DNA of 64,000 bases from Acidobacteriota bacterium (GCA_020851565.1 JADZCN010000030.1:1-64000); one strand, 5' to 3'. Positions 23,961-32,765 are shown, numbered from the stretch's first letter. Notes: a model not told the origin generated them from the sequence alone. A program made the numbers and translations.

Positions 23961-24884
23961 TCAGCGCCCCGCGAACGAGACGCCGAACCAGAGGACGTGG
24001 GCGTTCACGCCCGGGTTCGTCGCCTGCTGGTTGCCGTTCGAGATGTGCTGGAACCTGTAGGCGGTGACCAGCCCGACGCGCGCAGCCGGGCGCCAGCGCA
24101 GGCCGAACGCACCGTGCGTGAGGAAGTTGACCCGCTTGGTACCTTCAGGCACCGGGTCTCCGGTGACGAGACCGCCGAAGGCGAACTCGATGAAAGGGAC
24201 CACGCGCGGGCGGGGAACGAACCGCCAGCGCCAGACGAGCGGTGAAATGCCGATGCCCGCCGTGCCCGTGGGCCGGTCCTGCCAGAAGAAGGGCATGGCC
24301 TCGACGCCCCACATCAACCGGCCGCGCAGGAGGCCCGGGCCCAGGTCACGGGTCAGGTCGCGCGCCCACGACACCGCCGCCGCCGTGTAGCGCTGGCCGC
24401 CGTTCGACTGGAACAGCGCGATGCCCCAGGCATAGCCCGCGCCCAGCATCCACTGGTCGCCACGCGGCGCGCCGGTCCCGTACCCGAACGAGCACGTCAC
24501 GGCCAGCAGGCCTTCGGTATTCATCGCGTCCACGATGCGGTCGGTGTCACGAACAGTGCGGCCCGGGTCGGGCTCCACGTGCATCTCGATGGCGGGATGG
24601 ACAACGACATCGATGGTGGAGGGCCCGTCGGCACGGGCATCCAGGCTGACCGCCCAGCCGCTGGCCGCGCGGTAATGCAGCGTCACGCGATCCGAAGCCA
24701 CCGCGGGCACCGCCGAGCGGAGCGGCAAGGTCACCGTCGCGGCCGATTGCGCCGCGCTTCGATACACGAGCGCCCACTGCGCCGAGTTGGCGGCGCCTTC
24801 GCGCACCAGTGACCACTCGCGCCGCGCCGGGTCATCGGGGACATGACAGCTCGTGATGATGGCGGGCGGAGGGGCTGGAGGCAT
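23961..24884 (-). CDS. PagL-like acyloxyacyl hydrolase domain protein, 5' end possibly lost
   Basis: 307 residues. The C-terminal ~180 residues resemble the lipid A 3-O-deacylase PagL barrel, ending with TAYRFQHISNGNQQATNPG and HVLWFGVSF. The H-x-S pair of the catalytic site is present, but an Asn stands about where PagL has its catalytic Glu. No signal peptide and no Shine-Dalgarno sequence are seen. An in-frame TGA, at the junction with a GTGCAGGG repeat, lies only two codons before the ATG. The start of the original gene has probably been removed or frameshifted by the repeat. Confidence 0.65.
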   Translation of the reverse strand: MPPAPPPAIITSCHVPDDPARREWSLVREGAANSAQWALVYRSAAQSAATVTLPLRSAVPAVASDRVTLHYRAASGWAVSLDARADGPSTIDVVVHPAIEMHVEPDPGRTVRDTDRIVDAMNTEGLLAVTCSFGYGTGAPRGDQWMLGAGYAWGIALFQSNGGQRYTAAAVSWARDLTRDLGPGLLRGRLMWGVEAMPFFWQDRPTGTAGIGISPLVWRWRFVPRPRVVPFIEFAFGGLVTGDPVPEGTKRVNFLTHGAFGLRWRPAARVGLVTAYRFQHISNGNQQATNPGVNAHVLWFGVSFAGR

Positions 24885-24892
24885 GGAGGATC

Positions 24893-25046
24893 AGGGGTGC
24901 AAGGTGCAGGGGTGCAAGGTGCAGGGGTGCAGGGGTGCAGGGGTGCGATGGAAGGTGCTGTTGCCCGCAGCGATACGCCCCCCGCCCCGCAGCTTCGCAC
25001 TCTGTATCTTTGCACCTTGCACCTTGCACCCCTGCACCCCTGCACC
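24893..25046. repeat. GTGCAGGG and inverted TGCACCCC tracts
   Basis: Two tracts of the same 8-base family lie in opposite orientation: GTGCAGGG/GTGCAAGG at 24893-24946 and TGCACCTT/TGCACCCC at 25010-25046. The ~60 bases between them hold no clear gene. The pair could fold into a long imperfect hairpin. Confidence 0.8.
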
Positions 25047-25055
25047 AGTTCGTCT

Positions 25056-25448
25056 CTATCCCACCCTTTCCGCAAACGTCAGGATGTGCCCGTCCGGATC
25101 GGTGACGGCGAACTCGCGCATGCCATAGAACTGTGTCTTGAGCGGCATCACCACCGGCGCGTGCGGTGCCACGGCGGCGTGCAGCGCGTCCACGTCCGAC
25201 ACGGCGAAGAACATCGTCGCCGTGCCGCCGGCCGGGCGTGAGGCCGCGTCGGGGTAGTCCTCGGCCGCTGCATGGACGGCGTTCAGGAACACCGGCACGC
25301 CGTCGCGCTCCAACCACACGAACACGAACGGCGCCTGGTTCGGCACGGTCTGCTTGATGCTGAAGCCGAGCACGTCGCGATAGAACGCGCTGCTCCGGTC
25401 GATGTCGCGGACGATCAGATTCGGGGTGACGGACGTGAAGCGGGACAT
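25056..25448 (-). CDS. VOC (glyoxalase) superfamily protein
   Basis: 130 residues starting MSRFTSVTPNLIVRDIDRS at 25448. The pattern VRDIDRSSAFYRDVLGFSI, then FFAVSDVDALHAAV, FYGMREFAVTDPDGHILTFAERV is typical of a single-unit VOC protein. Such proteins act as dimers and include lyases, dioxygenases and antibiotic-binding proteins. The activity is not predictable. The nearest upstream gene on its strand ends more than 300 bases away. Confidence 0.9.
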   Translation of the reverse strand: MSRFTSVTPNLIVRDIDRSSAFYRDVLGFSIKQTVPNQAPFVFVWLERDGVPVFLNAVHAAAEDYPDAASRPAGGTATMFFAVSDVDALHAAVAPHAPVVMPLKTQFYGMREFAVTDPDGHILTFAERVG

Positions 25449-25771
25449 GGGCACACTCCGGGCTTGTGCTCGCGTGTCCTCCATCTGCGCGCCCGCGAGC
25501 CGGGGCGCAAGTAGGGGCGTCTGGTTGCCGAGCAGCGACCCCCGCGAGGTTCGGGGGAAGTATACGACGGGACCGTTTGCAGCGCGCCGGGACGGACTGA
25601 CGGCGCTCCGGAGAGTAGGCACACGCCGGGAGAAGCAGTTGAGGCCGGGAGACTCACTCCCGCCGCACTTCACTCTCGACGCGATCGATCCCTCCCGCCG
25701 CAGTGCCCTCCCGACGTGATCTCCCCTCCCGTCGCGACTTCTCTCCCGACGCCGTCCCGGTCTCGGCGTCG
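25449..25771. other. 323-base gap without a convincing gene
   Basis: No reading frame here has a start site and family resemblance. Bases 25539-25557 form a hairpin (CCCCCG / CGGGGG, 7-base loop). The part from about 25645 to 25765 consists of repeated CTCCCGnCGnGA units, also seen at 34470-34512. The hairpin may help end transcription from the permease gene on the minus strand. Confidence 0.6.
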
Positions 25772-28210
25772 TCAGTCGACGCGGAGTGCCGTCATCGGAT
25801 CGACCCGTGCGGCGCGAAGAGCAGGAATGAGACTGGCCACCACGGCCACGAGCGCCAGCAGCAGCGGCAGCGCGATGAAGGTCACCGGATCCGACGTCGA
25901 CACGCCGTACACCAGCCTGTCGAGAGAGGTCCTGAGGGCAAACGCACCGATGAGCCCGACGGCCAGCCCGAGCACCACCGGCTTCAGCCCGTCCCAGAGC
26001 ACCAGGCGCAGCACGTCGTTGCCGGTGGCGCCGAGCGCCACCCGAATGCCCAGTTCCTGCGTGCGCTGCGCCACCGCGTAGGCCACCGTGCCGTAGATGC
26101 CGGCGATGGCCAGCACCAGCGCAATCCCCGCGAACACGGCCAGCAGCGTCATGTTGAAGCGCCGCTGTGTGAGCGAGGCGCCAATCACCTCGTCCAGCGG
26201 CCGCATCCGCGTGATGGGCAGCGACGCGTCGATACCCTGCAGCGCTGACCGCACGGCGCCGGTCACGGCCACGGGATTCCCGGCCGACCGTACCATGACC
26301 GTCAGCGGCTGGCCGGGCGCCGACGTGTGGACCGCGAAGGTGGTCGGCACCGGATCCTGGTCCACGCCGTACTGGCGGATGTTGCCGACCACGCCGACAA
26401 TCTCGAGCCACTCCGGTTCGCCATCGGGGCCAGGACCGAACGAGAAGCGCTGGCCGATCGGATCCTGCCCGGGGAATTCCCGGCGGGCCATGGCCTCGTT
26501 GATCACCAGCACACGTGGGTCGATCACCGCGTCGCGCCGCTCGAACTCCCGCCCGCGCACAAGGGGCACGCCGAGCGTGGTGAAGTAGCCTGGCGAGACG
26601 CTGGCAAAGTGCGAGAGCGGCGCCTGATCCGGCGGCAGCTCGGGCTTGCCGGCCACGCTGTAGGTCAGGATGCCGAAGGTGCCCCCCATCGGGACGGTGT
26701 TGGTCAGCGCGACCTTCTCGACACCGGGGATGGACTGCAGCCGATCCAGCACCTGGTCCCAGTAGGCGATAGCCTGCTCGGGCGCCCGGTATCCCTCACC
26801 CGTCGGCGCCACCTGCATCGTCGTGATGCGCGCGGGCGAGAAACCCAGCGGCACGTCCAGCAGGCTCATCAGGCTGCGGAACAGAAGCCCCGCCCCGACC
26901 AGCAGCACGAGCGACAGCGATACCTCGGCCAGCACGAGCCCCATGCGCGCCAGGTGGCGATGGCCATCACCAGTCGTGCCGCGCGTGGCGTCCTTCAGCG
27001 TGCTCTGGAGCTCAGGGCGTGAGGCCTGCCAGGCCGGCACGACGCCAAACAGCAGGCCGGTCAGCAACGACAGCCCCAGGGCGAAGAGGAGTGCCTGCCC
27101 GTTCACCGCGATCGGCGCCACGCGGGGAATCTCGCCAGGCTCGAGCGCGAGGATGAGATCCACGCCCCAGAAGGCCAGCAGCACGCCCAGCACGCCACCG
27201 ACCACGGCCAGCAGGACGCTCTCGGTGAGGAGCTGCCGGACCAGCACGCGGCGTCCGGCGCCGAGCGCCGCGCGAATCGCCAGCTCGCGGGCACGCACGG
27301 TGGCGCGCGCCATCAGCAGGTTGGCGACGTTGGCCACGACGATCAGGAGGACGCACAGCACGGCGCCCAGCAGAACGAGGAGCGGCGTGCGGGCCGATCG
27401 CACCAGCACCTCCTGGAGCGGCGTGACCAGCGGGGTGAAGTTCGAGTTCGTGTCGGGGTACGCGCGGGACAGTTGCTGGCCGATGGTTTCGAGCTCGGCG
27501 TTGGCGGCGGCCAGCGACACGCCCGACTTGAGGCGCGCAAGGCCGCGCAGGTAGTGCATCCCGCGGTTCTCGCGGGGATCGCCGCCCCCGCCGGCCGGAA
27601 GGTCGTAGGCCGACGCGATCCACATCTCCGCCCGTGCGGGGTAGCTCACCGTCGCCGGCATGACGCCCACGATCGTGTACGGCTCGCCGTTCAGGCGCAT
27701 CGTCTGCCCGACGATGTCCGGAGCGCCGGCGAAGCGGCGCTGCCACAACCCGTACCCCAGCACGATCACATTCGACTGCCCGGGCTCGGCGTCCGCCGGA
27801 GTGAACGCGCGTCCCAGCACCGGGGCGACGCCCAGCACGTCGAAGAAGGTCGTCGAGGTGAAGGCTGCGGCCAGCCGTTCGGGCTCCCCGCCCGTGGTGG
27901 CCACGTTCGCGTTGCGGACGGTGTAGACGCTCATGGCGTCGAACGACTGCGCCTGCTTTCGCCAGTCCAGGAAGTTGGCCGGCGCGATGGCGCCGCGATC
28001 GCGGTCGCGGATCTCGACCTCGTTGAGATCGACGATGCGGTCCGCGTCCTTGAAGGGCAATCCCTGCAGCAGCACGGCGTTGACGACGGAGAACATCGCG
28101 GTATTGGCGCCGATGCCGACAGCCAGCGTGAAGATGATGACGGTGGTGAAGAGGGGGGTGCGCAGCAGCATGCGCGCGGCGTGACGGAGATCCTGGATGA
28201 TGCGGTCCAT
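25772..28210 (-). CDS. Large MacB/FtsX-like ABC permease (ADOP type)
   Basis: 812 residues starting MDRIIQDLRHAARMLLRTP at 28210. It has the duplicated permease layout: a helix plus MacB periplasmic core (TLAVGIGANTAMFSVVNAVLL, GVMPATVSYPARAEMW), three helices (LIVVANVANLLMARATVRARELAIRAALGAGR), a second core, and three final helices with QRTQELGIRVALGATGNDVLRLV. This is the acidobacterial duplicated orphan permease type, which lacks its own ATPase. Such proteins are thought to work with a MacB/LolD-like ATPase encoded elsewhere. The substrate is unknown. Confidence 0.92.
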   Translation of the reverse strand: MDRIIQDLRHAARMLLRTPLFTTVIIFTLAVGIGANTAMFSVVNAVLLQGLPFKDADRIVDLNEVEIRDRDRGAIAPANFLDWRKQAQSFDAMSVYTVRNANVATTGGEPERLAAAFTSTTFFDVLGVAPVLGRAFTPADAEPGQSNVIVLGYGLWQRRFAGAPDIVGQTMRLNGEPYTIVGVMPATVSYPARAEMWIASAYDLPAGGGGDPRENRGMHYLRGLARLKSGVSLAAANAELETIGQQLSRAYPDTNSNFTPLVTPLQEVLVRSARTPLLVLLGAVLCVLLIVVANVANLLMARATVRARELAIRAALGAGRRVLVRQLLTESVLLAVVGGVLGVLLAFWGVDLILALEPGEIPRVAPIAVNGQALLFALGLSLLTGLLFGVVPAWQASRPELQSTLKDATRGTTGDGHRHLARMGLVLAEVSLSLVLLVGAGLLFRSLMSLLDVPLGFSPARITTMQVAPTGEGYRAPEQAIAYWDQVLDRLQSIPGVEKVALTNTVPMGGTFGILTYSVAGKPELPPDQAPLSHFASVSPGYFTTLGVPLVRGREFERRDAVIDPRVLVINEAMARREFPGQDPIGQRFSFGPGPDGEPEWLEIVGVVGNIRQYGVDQDPVPTTFAVHTSAPGQPLTVMVRSAGNPVAVTGAVRSALQGIDASLPITRMRPLDEVIGASLTQRRFNMTLLAVFAGIALVLAIAGIYGTVAYAVAQRTQELGIRVALGATGNDVLRLVLWDGLKPVVLGLAVGLIGAFALRTSLDRLVYGVSTSDPVTFIALPLLLALVAVVASLIPALRAARVDPMTALRVD

Positions 28211-28309
28211 GCGGTGCCTGCTTGAGCATGTTCCCTGCCATCGCGCCCGGCCTTCCGCCAAGTTTCGTCGCCACAGGGGCTTAGCAGGTCACGAGGACGA
28301 CTTAACATC

Positions 28310-28327
28310 TGTCACAGGGACTGTCCC
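28310..28327. repeat. Partial copy of the 25-bp palindrome
   Basis: TGTCACAGGGACTGTCCC matches the first 18 bases of the palindrome at 21151. The homology extends seven bases further upstream, where both read TTAACA plus one or two different bases. Confidence 0.75.
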
Positions 28328-28357
28328 CACTGTCCGTCTGTGGGACGAGGGTGTACC

Positions 28358-28606
28358 ATGGAAGCCATGGCGCGGGGCTGGGAATCGAAGGCCGTGGAAT
28401 CACAGCAGGCCGACGCCGGCCAGGCCAAGCCCGACCGCCCGGAACTCACGCCGGCCGAACGCGACCGCCTGCAGGAGCGCCGCTCGCTCGAGTTGGCGCT
28501 CGCCCAGACCCAGGCCGAACTCATGGCCGCCTGCCGTGCTGCGCACCGCGACATGCTTCACCAGCGTCTCAACGCCATCCGGCAGGCGCTCGACGCCCTG
28601 TCTTGA
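28358..28606 (+). CDS. Small coiled-coil protein, unknown
   Basis: 82 residues, not recognised. After a polar start it is strongly helical and charged (LTPAERDRLQERRSLELALAQ, then AELMAACRAAHRDMLHQRL), ideal for a coiled coil. The frame is uninterrupted and GC use fits coding DNA, but the start site is weak (ATG at 28358 or 28367). It lies 100 bases before the RRM gene on the same strand. Confidence 0.5.
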   Translation: MEAMARGWESKAVESQQADAGQAKPDRPELTPAERDRLQERRSLELALAQTQAELMAACRAAHRDMLHQRLNAIRQALDALS

Positions 28607-28706
28607 AGCCGTGCGGTGGATTTGCTAAGCTCTTGCCCCAAGCCAGTTTGAGTTTCGCTGCCCCATCGCCCCTCGTCACGACCTAGCCCTACAGTCAGAG
28701 TCACCT

Positions 28707-29390
28707 GTGCCATCAGTCCGATTGTTCGTCGGCAATTTGCCCTATCAGGCCACCGAAGACGACCTGCGCACGCACTTCGCGCAGGTGGGTGAGCCGACCC
28801 AGATTGTCCGCCCACTGGATCGCGAAACGGGCCGCGCACGCGGCTTCGCGTTCGTCGAGTATGCGGACCGCACCGCGGCCGAGGAAGCCATCAAGCGGTT
28901 CGATGGACAGCTCTTCATGGGACGCCCGCTCGCGGTCAGCGAGGCACGCGCCCGCGAGGATCGCGGCCCGTCGACCGGGCCACGGCCTGGCGGCGGGTAT
29001 GGCGGCCCTCGGCCGGGCGGTCCCGGGGGTGGGTTCGGCGGTCCGCGTCCGGGTGGGCCCGGCGGTGGCACGGGCTACGGTGGTCCCAGGCCGGGCGGTG
29101 GCTTCGGCGGCCCGCGTCCGGGTGGTGGCTTTGGCGCGCCCCGGACAGGCGACGGCCCTCCGGGTGCGGCCCGCACGCGCGATTTCGGTCCCCCGGCGCC
29201 CCCGAAGGGGAAGAAGGGCGCCAAGCCCGGCTTCAAGAAGGACGAGAACCGGCCGCGCGGCCCGATTCCCACGAAGTTCACCGGCCGCATGTACGACCTG
29301 GACGACGTGGAGAAGGAAGACGAGGCGGGCGACGAGATCCCCGACTTCATGAAGCCGGACGAGACCGACGGTACCGACGAGGAGAGCTGA
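28707..29390 (+). CDS. RRM-type RNA-binding protein with Gly/Pro/Arg-rich repeat domain
   Basis: 227 residues with a GTG start. A single RNA-recognition motif covers residues 4-82, with RNP2 LFVGNL (6-11) and RNP1 RGFAFVEY (45-52). Residues ~88-160 are repeats of GGPRPGG and GGGFGGPRPG, like disordered tails of cold-inducible and stress RNA-binding proteins. A Lys-rich stretch follows, and then an acidic C-terminus. Expected role: RNA chaperone or post-transcriptional regulator. Its stop lies one base before the next ATG, so the SLOG-like gene is probably translated from the same mRNA. Confidence 0.9.
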   Translation: MPSVRLFVGNLPYQATEDDLRTHFAQVGEPTQIVRPLDRETGRARGFAFVEYADRTAAEEAIKRFDGQLFMGRPLAVSEARAREDRGPSTGPRPGGGYGGPRPGGPGGGFGGPRPGGPGGGTGYGGPRPGGGFGGPRPGGGFGAPRTGDGPPGAARTRDFGPPAPPKGKKGAKPGFKKDENRPRGPIPTKFTGRMYDLDDVEKEDEAGDEIPDFMKPDETDGTDEES

Positions 29391-29391
29391 C

Positions 29392-29949
29392 ATGGTGAAG
29401 CGCGAGGACGCCATCCTCTTCAGCGGTGGCGCCCAGGGCGCCGAGGCCGCGTTCGGGGCAGCGGCCGAACGCTTCGGCATCGAGGAAGTCAACTTCTCCT
29501 TCGACGGTCACAAGCCCGTGCGCACGCGCGGGCTCCGCGTGCTCAACCACGAGGAATTGCACGCCGGTGAGGTCAGCCTGACCTACGTCGCGCGGCTCAT
29601 GAACCGCCGCTATCCCGACACGCCGACCTTCCGCAAGATCCTCCAGAGCATCTGGTACCAGATCAACAACGGGCAGGAAGTCTACGTCGTCGGCACCATC
29701 GAGCCGGACAAGACGGTCCGCGGCGGCACGGGCTGGGGCGCCGAGTTCGCAAAGCTCTGCAACAAGCCCCTCTTCGTGTTCGACCAGAAGCAGGACAGCT
29801 GGTTCGAGTGGGACGGCGAGAGCTGGCGCGCCCGCACCGGCACGGATCTTCCGACCGTGCAACACATACACATCACAGGCACGGGCACCCGCTTCCTCGA
29901 GGAAAACGGCCGGAAGGCCATCGACGATCTCTTCACACGCTCGTTCTGA
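29392..29949 (+). CDS. SLOG-like Rossmann-fold protein, unknown ligand
   Basis: 185 residues. The first strand and loop ILFSGGAQGAEAAFG, and later VRGGTGWGAEFAKLCNKPLFVFDQ, resemble the nucleotide-binding loops of the SLOG/LOG/DprA-like superfamily. EVYVVGTIEPDKTVRG lies between. Members bind nucleotides or act as phosphoribohydrolases. The superfamily call is inferred from these motifs only. The tight linkage with the RRM gene is the most useful functional hint. Confidence 0.65.
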   Translation: MVKREDAILFSGGAQGAEAAFGAAAERFGIEEVNFSFDGHKPVRTRGLRVLNHEELHAGEVSLTYVARLMNRRYPDTPTFRKILQSIWYQINNGQEVYVVGTIEPDKTVRGGTGWGAEFAKLCNKPLFVFDQKQDSWFEWDGESWRARTGTDLPTVQHIHITGTGTRFLEENGRKAIDDLFTRSF

Positions 29950-29968
29950 CCCGCCTTCGCTCATTCCC

Positions 29969-31264
29969 GTGCGCGAGAGCTTTGGCGCGGCAGGGCCTCC
30001 GACCTTCCAGCGAGAACTGATCGCCGGCGTCACAACCTTCTTCACGATGGCCTACATCGTGGTGGTCAACCCGGCCATCCTGTCGGCTGAGGGCACAGGC
30101 ATGCCCTTTTCCGGCGCGCTCACCGCCACCGTGCTCGTCTGCGTGACGATGACGCTGTTGATGGGCCTCTACGCGAAGCTGCCCTTCGGCGTCGCGCCCG
30201 GCATGGGCCTGAACGCGTTCTTCGCCTACACGCTGGTCATCGGGAACGGCGTGCCGTGGCCGGTAGCGCTCGGCATCGTCTTCTGGGCCGGGGTGTTCTT
30301 CCTCCTCGCGTCGGTCACGCCGCTTCGCGAGCAGATCGCGATGGCGATCCCGCCGTCACTGCGCACGGCCACCGCGGCCGGCATCGGCCTGCTGCTCACC
30401 TTCATCGGGCTGCAGAACGCCGGCTTCGTCGGCCCGAATCCGGCGACCATCGTCGGCGTCGGGCCGCTGGACCACCGCGCGCTGCTGGCGCTCGTGGGCC
30501 TGTTCGTGAGCATCCGGCTCTCGCGCTCGGGCAATCCCCTCGCCTACCTCGCCGGCATCTTCGTCGTCACCGCCGCGGCCTGGGCGGGCGGATGGGTGGA
30601 GATGCCGGCCCGCTGGCTGAGCCTGCCGGACTTCTCGTCGGTGTTCTTCAAGCTCGATGTCCGGGGCGCCCTCGCGTGGTCGCTTGCGCCCGCCATCGTC
30701 ACCGTGATGATGACGGACCTCTTCGACTCGCTCTCCACGTTCATCGGCGTGGCGCAAGCCTCTGGCATGACCGACGAGCGCGGGCAGCCGAAGAACCTCC
30801 GCCAGGGCCTCATCGTGGACGCGTGGGCAACCCTCACCGCCGGGCTCTTCGGCAGCTCGTCGGGGACCGCCTACGTGGAGAGCATCGCGGGCATCCGCAT
30901 GGGCGGGCGCACGGGCACGACCGCCGTGGTCACCGCGATCTGCTTCGTGCCGTGTCTGTTCATCGGCCCCATGGCGGCGGCAGTGCCCAGCTACGCCACG
31001 GCGCCGGTGCTGATGCTCGTGGGCGTCGCGATGTTCGGCACGGTCACGAGCATCGGATTCGACCGGCTGGAGGTGGCGGTGCCGGCATTTGCGACGCTGG
31101 TCCTCATCCCGCTCACCTTCTCCATCACTCAAGGTATCCTCTGGGGGTTCGTCCTCCACGCCCTGCTGCACCAGCTGGTCGGACGCGGCCGCGAGGTCAG
31201 CGTGGGATCGTGGGGGCTGGCCGTCGTCTCCGCCGCACTGCTGGCGCTGGAGCATGCCCGATGA
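29969..31264 (+). CDS. NCS2-family purine permease (AzgA-like)
   Basis: 431 residues with a GTG start and about 12 hydrophobic segments. The sequence ELIAGVTTFFTMAYIVVVNPAIL at the N-terminus, then PFGVAPGMGLNAFFAYT and TDLFDSLSTFIGVAQA, are diagnostic for the guanine/hypoxanthine/adenine branch (AzgA/PbuG). It imports purine bases by proton symport in the inner membrane. It is 19 bases behind the SLOG-like gene and overlaps the next gene by four bases. Confidence 0.93.
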   Translation: MRESFGAAGPPTFQRELIAGVTTFFTMAYIVVVNPAILSAEGTGMPFSGALTATVLVCVTMTLLMGLYAKLPFGVAPGMGLNAFFAYTLVIGNGVPWPVALGIVFWAGVFFLLASVTPLREQIAMAIPPSLRTATAAGIGLLLTFIGLQNAGFVGPNPATIVGVGPLDHRALLALVGLFVSIRLSRSGNPLAYLAGIFVVTAAAWAGGWVEMPARWLSLPDFSSVFFKLDVRGALAWSLAPAIVTVMMTDLFDSLSTFIGVAQASGMTDERGQPKNLRQGLIVDAWATLTAGLFGSSSGTAYVESIAGIRMGGRTGTTAVVTAICFVPCLFIGPMAAAVPSYATAPVLMLVGVAMFGTVTSIGFDRLEVAVPAFATLVLIPLTFSITQGILWGFVLHALLHQLVGRGREVSVGSWGLAVVSAALLALEHAR

Positions 31265-31797
31265 GCTCACCTATCCTCGATGTCGTCCTGGACGAGTTCC
31301 ACAAGATCAAGAAGCTGGCCGACAAGGCCATCGCGCAGCTCTCGGACGAGCAGCTTCACGTGAAGATCGACGAGGAGTCCAACTCGGTGGCCATCATCAT
31401 GCGGCACATGGCCGGGAACATGCGGTCGCGGTGGACCGACTTCCTCACGTCCGATGGTGAGAAGCCGGACCGTCGCCGTGACCAGGAGTTCGAGGATGTC
31501 ACCGGGACGCGCGCGGAACTGCAGGCCGAGTGGGAAGCCGGGTGGCAGTGCCTCTTCGACGCGCTGGCGCCACTGACCGACGCGGACCTGCGGCGCACCG
31601 TGATCATCCGCGCCCAGCCACACTCCGTCTACAAGGCCATCTCGCGACAGGTGGCGCACTACGCCGGGCACGTGTACCAGATCCTGTTCCTCGGCAAACA
31701 TCTCAAGGGCGCCGCCTGGACGACGCTGTCGGTGCCAAGGGGCCAGTCCGAGGAGTTCAACCGCCGGATGATTGCGCGGCAGAAGGCTGGATCCTGA
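31261..31797 (+). CDS. DUF1572 (DinB-like) protein
   Basis: 178 residues. The ATG overlaps the permease stop (ATGA). The four-helix pattern with metal-ligand histidines is visible: IIMRHMAGNMRSRWTDFL, and QVAHYAGHVYQILFLGKHL near the end. These are typical of DUF1572 in the DinB/YfiT superfamily, whose members may be metal-dependent thiol S-transferases. The actual activity is unknown. Confidence 0.88.
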   Translation: MSSPILDVVLDEFHKIKKLADKAIAQLSDEQLHVKIDEESNSVAIIMRHMAGNMRSRWTDFLTSDGEKPDRRRDQEFEDVTGTRAELQAEWEAGWQCLFDALAPLTDADLRRTVIIRAQPHSVYKAISRQVAHYAGHVYQILFLGKHLKGAAWTTLSVPRGQSEEFNRRMIARQKAGS

Positions 31798-32765
31798 TTC
31801 GCTGGGGCCTGCTGGGCACGGCGCGCATCAACCGGCGCCTCGTGCCGGCCATGCGCACCGCCGGACGGTCCACGGTGGTCGCGGTCGCCAGCCGCGCCCC
31901 TTCGCGCGCCGAGGCCTTCGCGCGCGACTGGGGCATCCCGCACGCGGTCGGCACGTACGAGGGCCTACTGGAGCGTGACGACGTCACGGCCATCTACATC
32001 CCGCTGCCGAACAGCCTCCATGTGGAATGGACGCTGAACGCCGTCGGCGCCGGCAAGCACGTGCTGTGCGAGAAGCCGATGGCGCTCGATGCGGCCGGCG
32101 TGGATCGCATCGCCGCGGCCGCCGCGCGCGCCGGCGTGACCGTCGAGGAAGGGTTCATGTACCGGCACGAGCCACTCACTGCCCGGGTGCAGGAACTGGT
32201 GTCAGGCGGCGCGGTCGGCGCCGTCCGGGCCATCGTCTCCGGATTCACGTATGCGCAGGGCCGGCCGAACGACGTGCGACTTGTTGCAGCGCTCGGCGGC
32301 GGCGCGCTCTTCGACGTGGGCTGCTACCCCGTGAGCTACGCCTGCCTGCTCGCCGGGAAGGATGCGGTGGCGGCTGCGGGGATCGCCCGGCTCGCGCCGG
32401 GCGGCGTGGACGAGGAGTTCACCGGCGTGCTGGGCTTTCCAGGCGGAGTGACGGCCTCCATCTACGCGGGCTTCCGTGCGGCCTACCGCACCTGGCTCGA
32501 GGTGATGGGCTCGGAAGGCGCCTTGACGGTGTCCAACCCGTTCAAGCCCGGTCCCGTGGAGCCGCTGCGGCTCGAGCGGCTTGGCGAAACGCACACCATC
32601 GACGTGCCCGGGTCGGAGACGCTCTTCACGCGAGAGGTCGAGCACTTTGCGGCCACGGTGCTGGACGGCGCGCCGCAGACGGTCACCCTCGACGAGAGCC
32701 GGCGCACCGCGGCGGCGCTGGGCGCCCTGCACGCGGCCGCGCGGGTCCGCGAGGCGCGGGCATGA
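31794..32765 (+). CDS. Gfo/Idh/MocA family NAD(P)-dependent oxidoreductase, non-canonical start
   Basis: 323 residues. The Rossmann fold begins at once with IRWGLLGTARINRRLVPA. The family box EKPMALDAAG and the C-terminal sheet domain (GGALFDVGCYPVSYACLLAG) follow. No ATG, GTG or TTG exists in frame between the upstream gene body and this first strand. The best candidates are CTG at 31794, overlapping the previous TGA with AGAAGG seven bases upstream, or ATT at 31797. The family acts on sugars or their derivatives; the substrate is unknown. Confidence 0.85.
   Translation: MIRWGLLGTARINRRLVPAMRTAGRSTVVAVASRAPSRAEAFARDWGIPHAVGTYEGLLERDDVTAIYIPLPNSLHVEWTLNAVGAGKHVLCEKPMALDAAGVDRIAAAAARAGVTVEEGFMYRHEPLTARVQELVSGGAVGAVRAIVSGFTYAQGRPNDVRLVAALGGGALFDVGCYPVSYACLLAGKDAVAAAGIARLAPGGVDEEFTGVLGFPGGVTASIYAGFRAAYRTWLEVMGSEGALTVSNPFKPGPVEPLRLERLGETHTIDVPGSETLFTREVEHFAATVLDGAPQTVTLDESRRTAAALGALHAAARVREARA

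Noticed and set aside
31795..31797. TGA between DUF1572 and the Gfo/Idh gene as another selenocysteine readthrough
   Set aside because: The two genes are in different frames, so reading through the TGA would not join them, and no SECIS-like hairpin follows.
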